This document shows, piece after piece, positions 36,890 to 45,053 of a stretch of DNA of 64,000 nucleotides. A model generated the notes under the pieces. That model did no database searches and was not told where the DNA came from. It saw nothing but the letters and a program-made list of their open reading frames with translations. This stretch comes from Cheiracanthium punctorium (lineage: Eukaryota; Arthropoda; Arachnida; Araneae; Cheiracanthiidae), in contig JAWZYV010013019.1 in assembly GCA_038373885.1 (NCBI GenBank), positions 2,046,001 through 2,110,000 of the forward strand. The letters run 5' to 3'. The translations under genes were made by a program, and so were the position numbers. The first letter of the stretch is position 1. Each line of letters begins with the position of its first letter.

Positions 36890-39718
36890 ATATGTCATAA
36901 AAAGTTCAAATTTTTGTCTGATGCATAACATGGAATGACCCTATAGTTCTTCAAACTTTTTTTAAACCTCTCTCACTGCACTAATACTTTTATACTCAAA
37001 GAATTTTTTTTAATCTTTACCCATTTCTTTCAGCAAGTCCCATTCATCTTGAAGAAATGCACCATAGTGACCACGACGAGCTATTGCTTGAGGACATCCT
37101 AAATTCAAATCAATGCCTTCACAATGATCAGCTGCTAATTTGCATGCCTCAACGAAGATGTCAGGATCATTTGCACAAAACTGTTTGCATGCAATAGATA
37201 AATTACTATTAGAATACATGAAAGTATTGTAGATAAACAGGTATGTTACATAAATGCATTGTCACAAAAATGAAAACCTTCATCAAAATGAAATAAAGAC
37301 AAGATACAATGGGGCACATAGCGTAATCCTAACTAATATTATAAATACTAAAGTGAGTTTGTTACACTTTCAGGCCTAAACCATTGAAGCGATTAAGATG
37401 AATTTTCATATAGAGAGACATGGGACTAAGGAGATTGTTATAGGCTACTTGGAATTTTAGATTTTTAATTATTAATTAAAAACCATTTTTATGTTGCCAT
37501 GAGTGGCAAGTTTTGCCCGAATAAAATGATTCATGTTTTGAGTTAAGAGAAATGCTATTACTTCAATGAAGAATCATGCGCATTTGATAAACCTGAAAGA
37601 TCATGGAAATTGTGCCAGTTTTACACCAAATCTATCTATCTTTAATAATAAAAATGAATGTTTTCCAGACAAATCTACACCATGCAGAGCTTTGAAAATT
37701 TGAGCATATAAGCCCATGACTTCGGTAATTAGCACCCGAGGCTCAGAATTTTGAAATTTTAATCATTTTTTTAACTATTAATGTAAAACCATTTTTAGGT
37801 GGTAATGCTTGGCGAGTTTGAATCACGTGCATTTGAAAAACATGAAATCGTATGCAAATTATGTTAGTTTTATGCTAAATTAAAAAGCATAAGAAAAAAA
37901 GTCCAAATGTGTTTCTTAAAGTTTATGAATTTTTAAATCCTAGCAATAATATGAATATGTACGTTTGCGTGTTTGTGACTGAACCACACAAAAATGGCAG
38001 AATGGATTTGGATAAAATTTGGAATGAAGATAGCTTTTACCCTGGATTAACACAAAGGCAATTTTTCATGCATATAGCATAAATAACTCTTTTACAAAGA
38101 CACTCAAAATAATTCTAATACATTAAGCTCTATGGGCATTTTGTAGCTACTCAACCGATTCTAGAACTTCTTTCACTGATTGAAAGTTACACTATTCCGG
38201 AGTACTATTGTTTGTTTGTTTGTGGATTAAGGCCGATTGGCTTTACTAGGGTCCCAGGCCTATATGGGGAATGCCTTCTGTGAGGGACTTTCTAAGGGAT
38301 CCTAGCCCATATAAATGCAAAGGTTTCGGAGAAAACCACAGATAATTCCGAACGGCTAGGTCAATAGGTGTGACCTTGTTATAGTATTTTAATAGAAAGT
38401 GTTTTGTAAAAGGGCAGTAAAACGATCGATAATCTTGACGGTGGTGATCCCTGTAATGGAAGGAGCAGGGAAAATGACAAGTTTTAGAGTGAAAACATGG
38501 ACATACCAGGACAAATGGGGTAAAAAAGACTGCCAATCATTGAAAGGTTGTCGGACACTATGCTTTTTAAAGAGGGTAGTAGGAGGACACTACAGAGAAA
38601 TGCTTTCCACAAGCGTGAGGTCATAGCAAGAAATAAAAGGATGAAAGGCTGAAATTTTGTACATCACCTAATTAAAGTAAGGGCATATTTCACTAGCTGG
38701 GAATATTTTTGAATGAGGTTCACATAAAAATTAATTTTTTTATTTATTCAGATTTAATGTTATGAAAATGTTAAGCAACACTATAAAATTCTGTTCCTTA
38801 TATAAATTTGTTATTTATTGCACATGTCTATGATCAATATTTAAGGAATAAAAGCCTAGGTCAGTGTTTTGGGGACAGGGACATCCTGTATACACTGGAC
38901 TACTACTACCCTGTATAAGCTGAGCATGCTTATTAAACTTGTATGTAAATTAACTAAATGCTGTCTAATCTAATAACCATATATTTTAATATATTACTTT
39001 TACCTAGATATTTATTGTTAACTTGCCACCTCAACCAAAATAATAGAATTTGAGGACGGATTAATTTCCCTTCTCCCAACTCTAGTAAATGTCAGTATAG
39101 GCACTTTTTACTACCTAAAATATTCTGACTATTTCCAACAGGTACTGAGTACTGAAATATACATTGAGATAGTGCATTGAAAAATGAGGCAATGTTGTAA
39201 TTTCTACATTATTTATCTTAATTTGCCTTTTTAAAAGAGCCTCTATCTCCTATTAAAAGTATCGTATAGTCAGATTCGGAAGCACATTATGGGTCAGAAA
39301 CTAACACCGCCGCGGCGAAACCTTGCTTGTACGCAAAATCCCGTAGGAGAAACTGGTTTTAGGACAGTCTCTACTTCAAATCGGAGGCAGCCATGGTCAG
39401 AGGTATGGTGGTCTTACCACCATAATAAAGCGGCTAACATTTATTAATAGCATTAAATATGAAGTCATAATAAGTAAAAAAACAAACCTGTACTATCAGA
39501 GGCCTATCTTCGAAACATGATTGTAAACTTTCTTTCCGATAACGTGAATCTTTGACAAAAACTGAAGCATGTAGCATAGGAGTATAACATAGTTCAGCTC
39601 CATATTTACGACTTAACATCCGCCAAGCAAGCTCACTTTGGTCAACCATGGGAGCCACAATGAGTCGAGAACATCCCAGCTTTTCTCTCCAAAACTTATA
39701 GCCACTGTTTTCATGCAT
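11527..39718 (-). CDS. DUS1L: tRNA-dihydrouridine synthase 1-like (DUS1L), 11 exons, complete
   Basis: The product is a flavoenzyme that reduces uridine to dihydrouridine in the D-loop of cytosolic tRNAs (family knowledge), using FMN and NADPH. Joining 11 exons gives 1407 coding bases, 468 residues. The TIM-barrel FMN domain fills residues 15 to about 245: APMVDQ at 22-27, the NLGCPQ loop with the catalytic cysteine at 106, CKIRVF with Lys145, VHGRT at 172-176 and FANGNI at 204-209. A helical region follows, then a lysine-rich linker and a C-terminal cluster (C396, C399, C407, C412, C415, C416, C427, H430) that looks zinc-binding. Order and length match vertebrate DUS1L (about 473 residues). 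The start at 39718 has A at -3 and the family N-terminus (FW, then [11 protein letters not shown]). All phases close without a stop. Ten introns of 1.0-5.4 kb carry transposons, none in an exon. No promoter motif was recognised. The exon model is mine and untested by RNA; the identity is near certain. Confidence 0.96.
12175..12903. mobile_element. Fold-back element between TA microsatellites
   Basis: Left end ACAGGATGTCCCCAAAGGTT; the right end read inward is ACAGGGTGTCCCAAAAAGGT. Complementarity continues for more than 70 bp (GCAGGCTTTAATTCTTTAT and its complement). TATATA runs flank both sides, suggesting insertion into a TA repeat. No coding region. It lies in DUS1L intron 10. Confidence 0.7.
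12985..13210 (+). mobile_element. Partial relative of the fold-back family
   Basis: TACAGGGTCCCAGAAATACTG and GACCTAGATATTTATTCCTT match, in inverse orientation, the block at 38830-38893. Only one end was found. Confidence 0.4.
13211..14003. other. DUS1L intron 10, unassigned part
   Basis: AT-rich with no recognised repeat except ATA/ATAATA runs near 13880-13910. Confidence 0.5.
14004..14079 (-). CDS. DUS1L: DUS1L exon 10 (residues 404-429)
   Basis: Acceptor TTTTAG, donor GTATGA, phase 0 in and phase 1 out. It encodes [14 protein letters not shown] and LDC, the second half of the cysteine cluster, matching the RC-LC-GCC pattern of vertebrate DUS1L. Confidence 0.92.
14500..15700 (+). repeat. 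Dispersed ~150-bp tandem repeat family, locus 2
   Basis: Five to six degenerate units, each with AATGACTAAAGCAAATGAAA, TTTGGTGATATGATAGGTGG, a purine-rich GGCATCAAATTTT block and GATTTTGCAAAAATTG. One unit is interrupted by the SINE at 14646-14860. Units on the right side diverge (AATAGAATGAAGTTTTG). It lies in DUS1L intron 9. Confidence 0.75.
14646..14860 (+). mobile_element. tRNA-derived SINE (family A), degenerate copy
   Basis: The tRNA-like head has an A box (TGGCCGAGTGA) and a damaged B box (GGTTCCGGGTC). It is followed by the family body CTGGAGTTTTGG, TTTTCTCCAGATGTAA and AGAACCCCTTAGAAAGTCC shared with 15888-16117 and 54613-54846. Confidence 0.75.
15888..16117 (-). mobile_element. tRNA-derived SINE (family A) with 12-bp target duplication
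   Basis: On the minus strand: A box TGGCACAGTGG, B box GGTTTGGGTCC, family body, then a (CA)n tail. Flanked by TCAGGCTTTTTG on both sides (15876-15887, 16118-16129), a retroposition signature. It is in DUS1L intron 9, in the same transcriptional sense as the gene. Confidence 0.88.
16454..16514. repeat. Interlocked inverted repeats (A B A' B')
   Basis: TTATGGCTAAATACCTG (16454-16470) pairs with 16487-16503. TGTGCCATCAGTTATGGC (16469-16486) pairs with 16497-16514. Both are perfect and interleaved. Confidence 0.9.
16708..16740. repeat. Poly(T) tract
   Basis: A run of about 30 T in DUS1L intron 9. Confidence 0.95.
17382..17408. repeat. (ATT)n microsatellite
   Basis: About nine ATT units. Confidence 0.9.
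17776..17840. repeat. 21-bp tandem duplication next to a perfect hairpin
   Basis: CTCAAATATACAATCACAC occurs twice in tandem (17776-17816). It is followed by GCTGGCTGTGC (17817-17827), a CT loop and GCACAGCCAGC (17830-17840), an 11-bp perfect stem. Confidence 0.85.
18350..18533 (-). CDS. DUS1L: DUS1L exon 9 (residues 342-403)
   Basis: Acceptor TTTCAG, donor GTAACA, phase 2 in and phase 0 out. It is a lysine-rich linker ([15 protein letters not shown]) that may bind RNA, followed by CSKCLNPK, the first half of the cysteine cluster. Confidence 0.92.
18835..18851. repeat. Poly(G) tract
   Basis: About 14-16 G; a matching C-run occurs at 18945-18957. Confidence 0.9.
18955..19178 (-). pseudogene. 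hAT transposase C-terminal (dimerisation) remnant
   Basis: Minus-strand translation contains [15 protein letters not shown], a stop, [10 protein letters not shown], and in a shifted frame [13 protein letters not shown] then AESIY. This matches the ELDxYL, DPLxWW and ASxxxSERxFS blocks of the hAT C-terminal domain. The upstream residues (YEIS) lie beyond the Bel insertion, at about 21545-21570. Confidence 0.65.
19179..19713 (+). repeat. Bel/Pao 5' LTR
   Basis: TGTCAGATACAACAG to ATTCCATACA, 535 bp. The internal region starts TATTTCTGGTCCGTTCC, which should include the primer-binding site; I could not assign the tRNA. Confidence 0.92.
19883..20165 (+). pseudogene. Bel/Pao gag N-terminal fragment
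   Basis: ATG at 19883 starts [20 protein letters not shown], a charged, helical segment of the kind that opens Bel/Pao gag proteins. About 94 residues remain before the deletion joint, after which the frame meets a stop at 20195-20197. Confidence 0.65.
20166..21095 (+). pseudogene. Bel/Pao integrase C-terminal part
   Basis: Open frame (from 20127 in the track of this strand, but retroelement-derived only from about 20166). It has KAVHLELV, the second catalytic Asp in SDNGSNFVG, the Glu in FGGIWEAS, then a DUF5641-like tail ([37 protein letters not shown]). The first catalytic Asp lies in the deleted part, so integrase is dead. The frame runs into the 3' LTR. Confidence 0.88.
21010..21544 (+). 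repeat. Bel/Pao 3' LTR
   Basis: Same length and ends as the 5' LTR. It is preceded by a C-run (about 20991-21003) and GGAAT, where a purine-rich polypurine tract would be expected. Confidence 0.92.
21850..23968. other. DUS1L intron 8, remainder
   Basis: AT-rich. Contains one perfect hairpin: GCTCATTACAGCTGT (23007-23021), loop CATA, complement at 23026-23040. No gene or named repeat seen. Confidence 0.6.
23969..24054 (-). CDS. DUS1L: DUS1L exon 8 (residues 314-342)
   Basis: Acceptor TTTCAG, donor GTGAGT, phase 0 in and phase 2 out. It encodes [14 protein letters not shown], matching the conserved WICQPYIRP of the family. Confidence 0.94.
24055..27044. other. DUS1L intron 7, mostly unassigned
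   Basis: Contains a 23-bp tandem duplication (TTAAAATCTGATGCACATAG, about 25450-25492), a T-run at 25501-25524, and two degenerate tandem copies of about 170 bp (26176-26300 and 26343-26468; shared TTTTACAATxxxTGCCA). No gene. Confidence 0.55.
27196..27557 (+). pseudogene. hAT (DUF4371-like) transposase C-terminal remnant
   Basis: Plus-strand frames give [43 protein letters not shown] and, after a frameshift, [18 protein letters not shown], ending at TAG (27555-27557). This is the hAT dimerisation block (SxxSxERxFSKLKLI, LSNLAxLSIExEI). A hAT-like end (read inward CAAGGCGACTCCTAGGG) follows at about 27833. It lies in DUS1L intron 7. Confidence 0.6.
28090..28192 (-). CDS. DUS1L: DUS1L exon 7 (residues 279-313)
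   Basis: Acceptor TTTCAG, donor GTAAGA, phase 2 in and phase 0 out. It is a charged helical segment ([16 protein letters not shown]) at the same place as the REELAKV region of vertebrate DUS1L. Confidence 0.9.
28193..29216. other. DUS1L intron 6, unassigned part
   Basis: AT-rich with GT and G runs at 28609-28631. No gene or named repeat seen. Confidence 0.5.
29221..29453. mobile_element. TTAA-bounded 233-bp MITE
   Basis: Termini CCATTTATGGACC and, inward from the right, CCCTTTATGTCCC, flanked by TTAA on both sides (29217-29220, 29454-29457). The ends resemble the 275-bp piggyBac-like MITEs at 3649 and 4454. It lies in DUS1L intron 6. Confidence 0.7.
29714..29858 (-). CDS. DUS1L: DUS1L exon 6 (residues 231-279)
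   Basis: Acceptor TTACAG, donor GTGAGT, phase 1 in and phase 2 out. It encodes [11 protein letters not shown], the end of the barrel, and [16 protein letters not shown], the first helix of the C-terminal helical domain. Confidence 0.95.
30737..30896. mobile_element. MULE-like ~165-bp MITE, older copy
   Basis: GTACTTATGTATTATCCCAG at the left, then TCGCCAAACT, AATAATTTCATGTG, CCGGCATTTATCTTGGC and TGCTCGTCTT, matching the intact copy at 60075-60244 throughout. It lies in DUS1L intron 5. Confidence 0.8.
31501..32059. mobile_element. PIF/Harbinger-type 559-bp MITE
   Basis: AGGCCTTATTACACG at both ends, inverted, flanked by TAA on both sides (31498-31500, 32060-32062), the TWA target of PIF/Harbinger. 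Internal inverted CAACCAGTTGCAGAAAC and GCAACTAGTTTCTGC blocks extend the terminal repeat. A 109-codon open frame inside resembles no transposase. It lies in DUS1L intron 5. Confidence 0.82.
32466..32569 (-). CDS. DUS1L: DUS1L exon 5 (residues 196-231)
   Basis: Acceptor TTTTAG, donor GTAAAA, phase 2 in and phase 1 out. It encodes [19 protein letters not shown], the phosphate-binding strand of the FMN site, and GVDGVMIA. Confidence 0.95.
32570..34479. other. DUS1L intron 4 (GC-AG), unassigned content
   Basis: AT-rich, no gene or repeat recognised. An open frame of 77 codons at 33482-33715 is low-complexity and not convincing. Confidence 0.5.
34480..34562 (-). CDS. DUS1L: DUS1L exon 4 (residues 169-196), GC donor
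   Basis: Acceptor TTATAG. It encodes [17 protein letters not shown] and ASWEHIKAV. The only junction that keeps frame with exon 5 ends this exon after AA and starts the intron GCAAGT, a GC-AG intron. The nearby GT donors give a stop at once or the wrong phase. Confidence 0.9.
35260..35321. repeat. Self-complementary (AC)n...(GT)n microsatellite
   Basis: ACACACACACAG and ACACACACATATATA followed by TATGTGTGTGTGTATATATA, which can fold back. DUS1L intron 3. Confidence 0.9.
35579..35691 (-). CDS. DUS1L: DUS1L exon 3 (residues 131-168)
   Basis: Acceptor TTCTAG, donor GTAAAT, phase 1 in and phase 0 out. It encodes the [10 protein letters not shown] strand, whose lysine contacts FMN in the family, and the following [10 protein letters not shown] helix. 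Confidence 0.95.
36376..36602 (-). mobile_element. tRNA-derived SINE (family B)
   Basis: On the minus strand: A box TGACATAGTGGTAGCAC and B box GGTTTGATCCTCGG, then a GC-richer body unlike family A. DUS1L intron 2, same sense as the gene. Confidence 0.75.
36857..36888. repeat. Poly(A) tract
   Basis: More than 30 A in DUS1L intron 2, preceded by a purine-rich GGATGGAGGGGAGGGGGG stretch. Confidence 0.95.
37021..37180 (-). CDS. DUS1L: DUS1L exon 2 (residues 78-131, catalytic loop)
   Basis: Acceptor GCAAACAG, donor GTAAAG, leaving phase 1. It encodes FCANDP, then IDLNLGCPQ with catalytic Cys106 (the general acid of Dus enzymes), then [16 protein letters not shown], a signature of the DUS1 branch. 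Confidence 0.95.
37310..38200 (-). repeat. Dispersed repeat with a tandem-repeat-bearing half, copy 2
   Basis: It starts with the complement of the family 3' end (TAACTAATATTATAAATACTA, AGTGAGTTTGTT) and runs through ATTAATTAAAAACCAT, GCCATGAGTGGCAAG and CCCTGGATTAACACAAAGGC to one tandem unit (CATAAATAACTCTTTTACA, AATAATTCTAATACATTA). DUS1L intron 1. Confidence 0.8.
38225..38372 (-). mobile_element. Distant relative of SINE family A
   Basis: GAGGGACTTTCTAAGGGATC, GGTTTCGGAGAAAACC and CCGAACGGCTAGGTCAATAG follow the order of the family A body (GGACTTTCTAAGGxGTTCT, CTGGAGAAAACC, CCGTTAGATCGAC) with many changes. No B box survives. Confidence 0.45.
38640..38893 (-). mobile_element. Half copy of the fold-back family
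   Basis: The right end GGGACAGGGACATCCTGTATA and GAATAAAAGCC match the ends at 12175-12903. CACTAGCTGGGAATATTTTTG matches the interior near 12712. Confidence 0.5.
39488..39718 (-). CDS. DUS1L: DUS1L exon 1 (residues 1-77)
   Basis: The start ATG is at 39718 and the exon ends at a CAG|GTTTGT donor, phase 0. It carries the [12 protein letters not shown] flavin-binding start of the barrel and the LCYTPMLHA strand, ending in DRPLIVQ. A 13-base direct repeat (AAGTATCGTATAG) lies just upstream of the ATG and again in intron 1. Confidence 0.95.
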
Positions 39719-39734
39719 TTTAAGTATCGTATAG

Positions 39735-40415
39735 GTATTTTAATAAACAAATCCACATTCACTTCTAACTTGATTTCGTCGACTGCTACCTAAAATTATG
39801 TTTAACATACCACCAATCCGGCATAATAGAATTTTGTTATTTATCCGAAGCCTTATCGTAGCGCTATCTATTGATTAAAATCGTAACTAACAACCTTGAA
39901 CATGACGACCTGATGCTATGAAATGATACAAGCTCCGCTTTCATATGAGAGATGCATTTTTTGCTTCTGCCATCTAGCGATTACAATAGCAAATAATTTG
40001 CCAAAAGAATATTGGCTAAATTACTTTTTGAAGTATTAATATTATTTATTTATTTTTATGTTTCAAAACAAAACAATTTATTATAACGCTTTTGAAAATC
40101 AACAGTTTTTGTAACAATGCTCAAGGTTTATATAGTTATTTGAACTGAACTTTTAAGATTTATACATAAGTATTTTAATTTAGTGCCCCATCACAGGCCG
40201 AGCCTATTTTTCATTTACTTATTTTTTATTTTGTCATTCTCGGAAAACTTGGTAGTTTTATTTATTTATTTTTATAAGTTCACTGGTCCTGTTATATTAT
40301 TTAAATGAGACTATGACCAAGACTATGTTTGCATGCTGAGCTACATCAAAACTGTTTGATAGCTTTATAAATAAGAATATAAACAAAGAGTAAATTTACT
40401 GTTGAACGAGCCTTA
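39735..40415. other. Upstream flank of DUS1L
   Basis: This should hold the DUS1L promoter and 5' UTR. No TATA box, CpG-rich block or divergent gene was recognised. AT-rich. Confidence 0.4.
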
Positions 40416-42017
40416 CCTAGTAGCAATGACTGCTTGTTTTCTGCTCGGTCGTTCATCGACTCATCGAATTCAGTCATCGACAAGTGCACTTTTGTTTTTC
40501 TGCAATAAATGAATTTTTATTCATGGATAGAAGTGATCTAAACGAGCAGTTTCGCAGATGGGAAACCGACAAACAATATCTTATCCGAAACTGTAACTCT
40601 ACAGTCATCGAGCCTTGCAGGTCTCCCAGTGTTTTACCTCTTTATTTACTATTTGAATTATTTGTATAATATTTACTTCAAATTTTAAATATTGGCTCCA
40701 AAAAGTGGCGGGGGGGGGGGGGGGGAATCCCCGCAAATTTGGATTTTTGTTTAAAAATTAACAATGAAGCCTTTTTGTGAGAAATTCTGTCAAATAATGT
40801 TATAAAACTAAAATTATTTAGCAGGCTATTTTACCTCTAAGGCAGGCAATGCCCCCCCCCCTTTAGGAACGTAGCAAGAAAAAAAATGGGGGGTTAAAAA
40901 TGGTAAAAGGACAGAAATTCACAAAAAAACCCTTGATTATTATCATGATCGAGAATTGAAATTTAGGGGTGGCGGCCCCCCTAAATTCCTATAAATATCT
41001 GCGTAATTTAGATGTGCCTTTGCATAATCTAACGGAAATTTTGAACCATTCTTGAATTAATCGCATAATTTACTTCAAATTTCTTAGATTAGGGTTGGGA
41101 CACGGCAGGGGGGTGGTATCCCCCCCTTGCACCCTCCCACAAAATTTAAATTTGAAAAGAAATATTTACAAAAAAATGTAAGTGTTTATTACATAAAATC
41201 GTTTGTAATATTTAAATAATTTAAAAAATGTGTTTAAAAAAGGAAAAGAAAACCTATTTGAGCGTCAGCTGCATTATAAGAATAACGGAAACTTCATTAA
41301 AATGAGCAGCTCTGTTGAAACCTCCTTAATGTAAACAGCAAGAGTAGAAATGAGTTAATTTTTAAAAGTTATCCAAGAAATATGAAAGTTAAAATCACGC
41401 TAAAATTCCTATACAATTTGCAATATTGTTTTTTAATTATTAATTTTGAATGTTGTTGCTACTTACATACATTGGTAAAAAGTGAAATTTCTTACCAATC
41501 GAATAATTTGACTATTATTAATAATAGCAGAACAGCACTTTGTCAAAATTTCAAAGTTCCAATCTGGGACTAAAATAACCCGCACTTCAATCTTTAGCTA
41601 GTGCACGAAAAGTCTGGATGGCCTTGTGGTAGCGTGCTAGTCTGTGATTCCGTACGCTCAGGGTCGGGCCCGGTGGAGGAAGAATTCATTTTCCTTTTTT
41701 TTTCAGAAAAACGGAAATTTAGCATCCAAAAAACGAAAACATAATAAATAGAACGGACATTTTTTGAAAATTTTGCTGCCAGTCGTTTATTTTTTATTAA
41801 CAAATATATGTTAAACAGTATATCGGTTTCTTTTCATTATTTCATCGGAGTCATCGGGAAACGATGATCGGCTTTATGCCCCCCGAGCGGACATTTTGTA
41901 CCAGTTGCCGATGAAATTTCCCCTTTTTTGGATGAAAAGCCGTGATCGGCCATTGCTCCTTCTCCTCGGATTAAACTCACCCGCCTCTCATAGACCGATG
42001 GGTCATTGCTACTAGGG
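40416..42017. mobile_element. PIF/Harbinger-like 1.6-kb element, non-coding
   Basis: The left end CCTAGTAGCAATGACTGC and the right end read inward CCCTAGTAGCAATGACCC are inverted. TTA lies on both sides (40413-40415, 42018-42020). CATCGACTCATCG blocks recur near both ends. The inside has G and C runs and a SINE-like insertion at 41612, and no transposase. Confidence 0.65.
41612..41700 (+). mobile_element. tRNA-like SINE head
   Basis: A box TGGCCTTGTGGTAGCG and a decayed B box GGGTCGGGCCCGG, spaced as in a tRNA. No clear body. Too damaged to be a functional tRNA gene. Confidence 0.5.
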
Positions 42018-42020
42018 TTA

Positions 42021-43573
42021 GTATTTAAAAATTAAGCAGTTATGATTTTTTTTAATGTGCATAAATGATATATAAAAAACATCGAGGATGCATAAAAAGT
42101 GTTCATAGAAAAATTAGAATGGCAAAATACAAATTTAAATAAAAACTGTTTTAAACTAATTTATTTTTTACTAAACTTTGCTACAAACAACCACCTAGAT
42201 TTTCAAAGATTTTTGGTTTTAAAGAGTAACATTTACAAAAAAATATGTATATAAAGAGTACGATTTCCTAAATTTAAAAGTAATGCTATGCAGCAATGTT
42301 GTAGTTTTAGAGGTAAGTTTATTAATTTTGTTGGCATGTTTAAGTTCAATTTTATCTTTTCTCAATATTCATTTTTTTAGTAATTCTAATAATCAGAATT
42401 AATTTTTTGAATAAATTTACTCTGTAATAAGACTTGTTAAATCTTTTGGTATATATGAAAAGCTTGCAGTTTTCAGAATACATTTTTTTTAATCTGGTTG
42501 TTTTATTTTTATTTTTAATTTTGATTTTAAATGCAATGATTTGACTTTTAATTTTGCAATGAATAATCTCTTCCTTAAAATCGTAAACTTTTGAACTAAC
42601 CCCCGCCCCCCGAAATTTAAATTTTTGTTACTAAAATGATATCGTCTTTTTATGAAAAATTCAGCCTTTTTTACCGTTTGGACACACACACACCCCCGAA
42701 ATTTTTGGACCCCTCCCCACCCCAAATTGTTTTTCTAGATACGTGCCTGTCTAAAGTTTTAATACCGGCAGTAGGATTGTGTAGATATTTGATTTCATTT
42801 TAATTTTGCTTTAAAAAATATAATTATTATACAACTTCAATTTAAACATCGAAAAATGTATAAACAAATCTTACCTTAGGATCTTTAAATCAGTATGTAG
42901 TTCGATACAAAAAATCAGTAGTTTGTAGCGCTTTTTGAAAACTACTTTACATATTTAAGATTACCCTTGCCGAGGCATCGCTTCGGGCGATTGCTCTTTC
43001 TTCCGACCACGCAAATGAGGGGAGAAGAAAAGGGAGGGTATGCTTTGTCTGAAGAATCCACTGTTTTAGCTTCTGCCTCCCTTCTTACTGTTCCTGGTAT
43101 TATTTGTAGTATTGGTATTTGTAGTACTATAACCACTCTGCAATACACACAAACACATAGCATTTAAAATTAGGACAGCACCAGGGATATACACACGAAA
43201 CACACAAAGGACAGGGTGTAGAAAGAAACTGAAAAAAAAGAAAGAAAACAGAAAAATTGAGAAGGAAAGAGAGGAAAGGCGGATGGTAGATGGTATGTCC
43301 AGAGCCTCATCATGTTTAGATGAGGCGCCGGGTCACTAAGTTACTTCGAGGCCTCCTTTACTATTACAAGCATTTTAAGCCATTTTTGATGGCTGTTGTG
43401 TTTTTGCGACATTAAACATTTTTAAGATATCCAAAATTGATTTTTTTTTCGAATTAGTACGTACATATTTATACTTATGCAAGATTATACATTTAAAAAT
43501 TATTTTTACTTCAATATTTGTTACTCATTTGTATTATTAGCTCATGTGGACGCTAAAAAAGGAAAAGACTATA
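42021..43573. other. Unassigned stretch
   Basis: AT-rich. C-rich blocks at 42600-42725 (CCCCCGAAATTT, CCCCTCCCCACCCC) with TACGTGCCTG nearby may be a decayed hAT end. No gene. Confidence 0.4.
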
Positions 43574-44085
43574 CCCTAGTAGCAATGACTACTCGTTTTC
43601 AGCATGGGCGTTCATCCACTCATCGTTAACTCACCGACTCATCGAATTCAGACATCGGCAAGAGTACTTTTGATTTTCTACTATAGATGAATTTTTATTC
43701 ATGCATAGAGGTGATCTAGACGAGCAACTTCGCCGATGGGAAACCGACAAACAATTTTTTATCCGAAACCGCAGCTCTATAGTCATCGGACCTTGCAGGT
43801 GTCCCAGTGGTTTACATTTTACCTAAATTCCTATAAATATTTGCTTAATTTAGATGTGCCATTGCATTATCTTAGGGTAATTTTGTACAATTCTTGAATT
43901 AATCGCATAATTTACTTCTAATTTCTTATATTGGGGTTGGGACGGGGCAGGGGGGTGGTATCCCCCCCCTTGACCCCTCCCACAAAATTTAAACTTGAAA
44001 AGAAATATTTACAAGAAAATGTAAGTGTTTATTATATAAAATCGTTTGTAATATTTAAATAATTAAAAAAAAGTGTTTAAAAAAA
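43574..44085 (+). mobile_element. Second, truncated copy of the 40416-42017 element
   Basis: It begins CCCTAGTAGCAATGACTAC and repeats, in order, CATCGAATTCAGACATCG, GATGGGAAACCGACAAACAA, CATCGGACCTTGCAGG, GGGTTGGGACGGGGCAGGGG and AAATCGTTTGTAATATTTAA. The right part is missing. Confidence 0.75.
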
Positions 44086-44700
44086 AAAAGAAATTCTATC
44101 CAATCACAATCACCGGACCAAAATCACCGAATGTACGAGAGAGAAAAAGTCTTCAAATAATTATTTTCACCGCAGCGCTTCTCTGTCATTAATTCCGCGT
44201 CTTGTAATAATTCCTTCGACAGGAACTCAGATGATTCAGCCAGTGTTTCACTACAGCGCGAGAATCTCGTTTTTTTCTTTCCCTCGCATTAAAAACTATT
44301 ACTGAGAGAGATTCGCGTACCCTACAAATTGCTTTCATTCTGTGCAAAAGTCTCGTATTTCGAAAAATTCAGGCACTTTTTCAGAAAAAGTCGCTCAAGC
44401 TTCGAGTTTTCATAAAGCGGCTGACACAAAATTCTCGCAGTTTCATTCTTTGCCTCTGCTCTAATTGCTGAATTTTTTGGGTTTCTTTTTAAAAATATTA
44501 AAAAATAATGAAAACAGTAGTAAAAAAAAATGTTATGGGGACACGGTTGTACCTCAACTGAGTTACTTTTATTGAATGTAACATTGTAACTGTACCCGAC
44601 TTGCAGACTTGGAGACCCAATTACGTGCAATAAAAATGACCAGAAATCATAAATAGTTTAATTTTGGTGTTTATCCGAGGCAGGGGTAAATGCCCATTTA
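44086..44700. other. Unassigned stretch
   Basis: No gene or repeat recognised. Confidence 0.4.
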
Positions 44701-44715
44701 TAAATACCTTACCCA

Positions 44716-44922
44716 CTATGTATTTACCCAACTCACGCCCATTTTTTCCGGTAATGAAAACCCTGATTTAGCTGTCGTTGGGCTAATCTTCTTATTAATG
44801 CAGATAACAGGAGTGCATGTTGCCAACACTTCCTTTTTCTTTATCAACCTCAACTTGTCCGTCACATTCGCTACTTTAACTGGAATGTTAGTTTTCGACA
44901 AGTCCACAAGTGTTGCACTCAC
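44716..44922 (-). pseudogene. Ty3/gypsy protease-RT linker
   Basis: SATLVDLSKTNIPVKVANVT and RLIKKKEVLATCTPV, the small domain between protease and reverse transcriptase in gypsy pol (NxxxxPVxVxNxTxxxxxLxKGxxlA). It ends before RT. Confidence 0.65.
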
Positions 44923-45053
44923 AAGTACTCCTCTGACAGAATCACTATTGCTTGGGTGTTTAAGTAATCCGAACCAGAATTTATTGATCTCTTTTACTGG
45001 TCCGGAAATTATAGAATCAATTCTTGGAGGTAGAGCGATATCAGTCTCTGCTA

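Noticed and set aside
43160..43340. Possible conserved exon with purine-rich stretch
   Set aside because: No open frame with splice sites and no recognisable protein.
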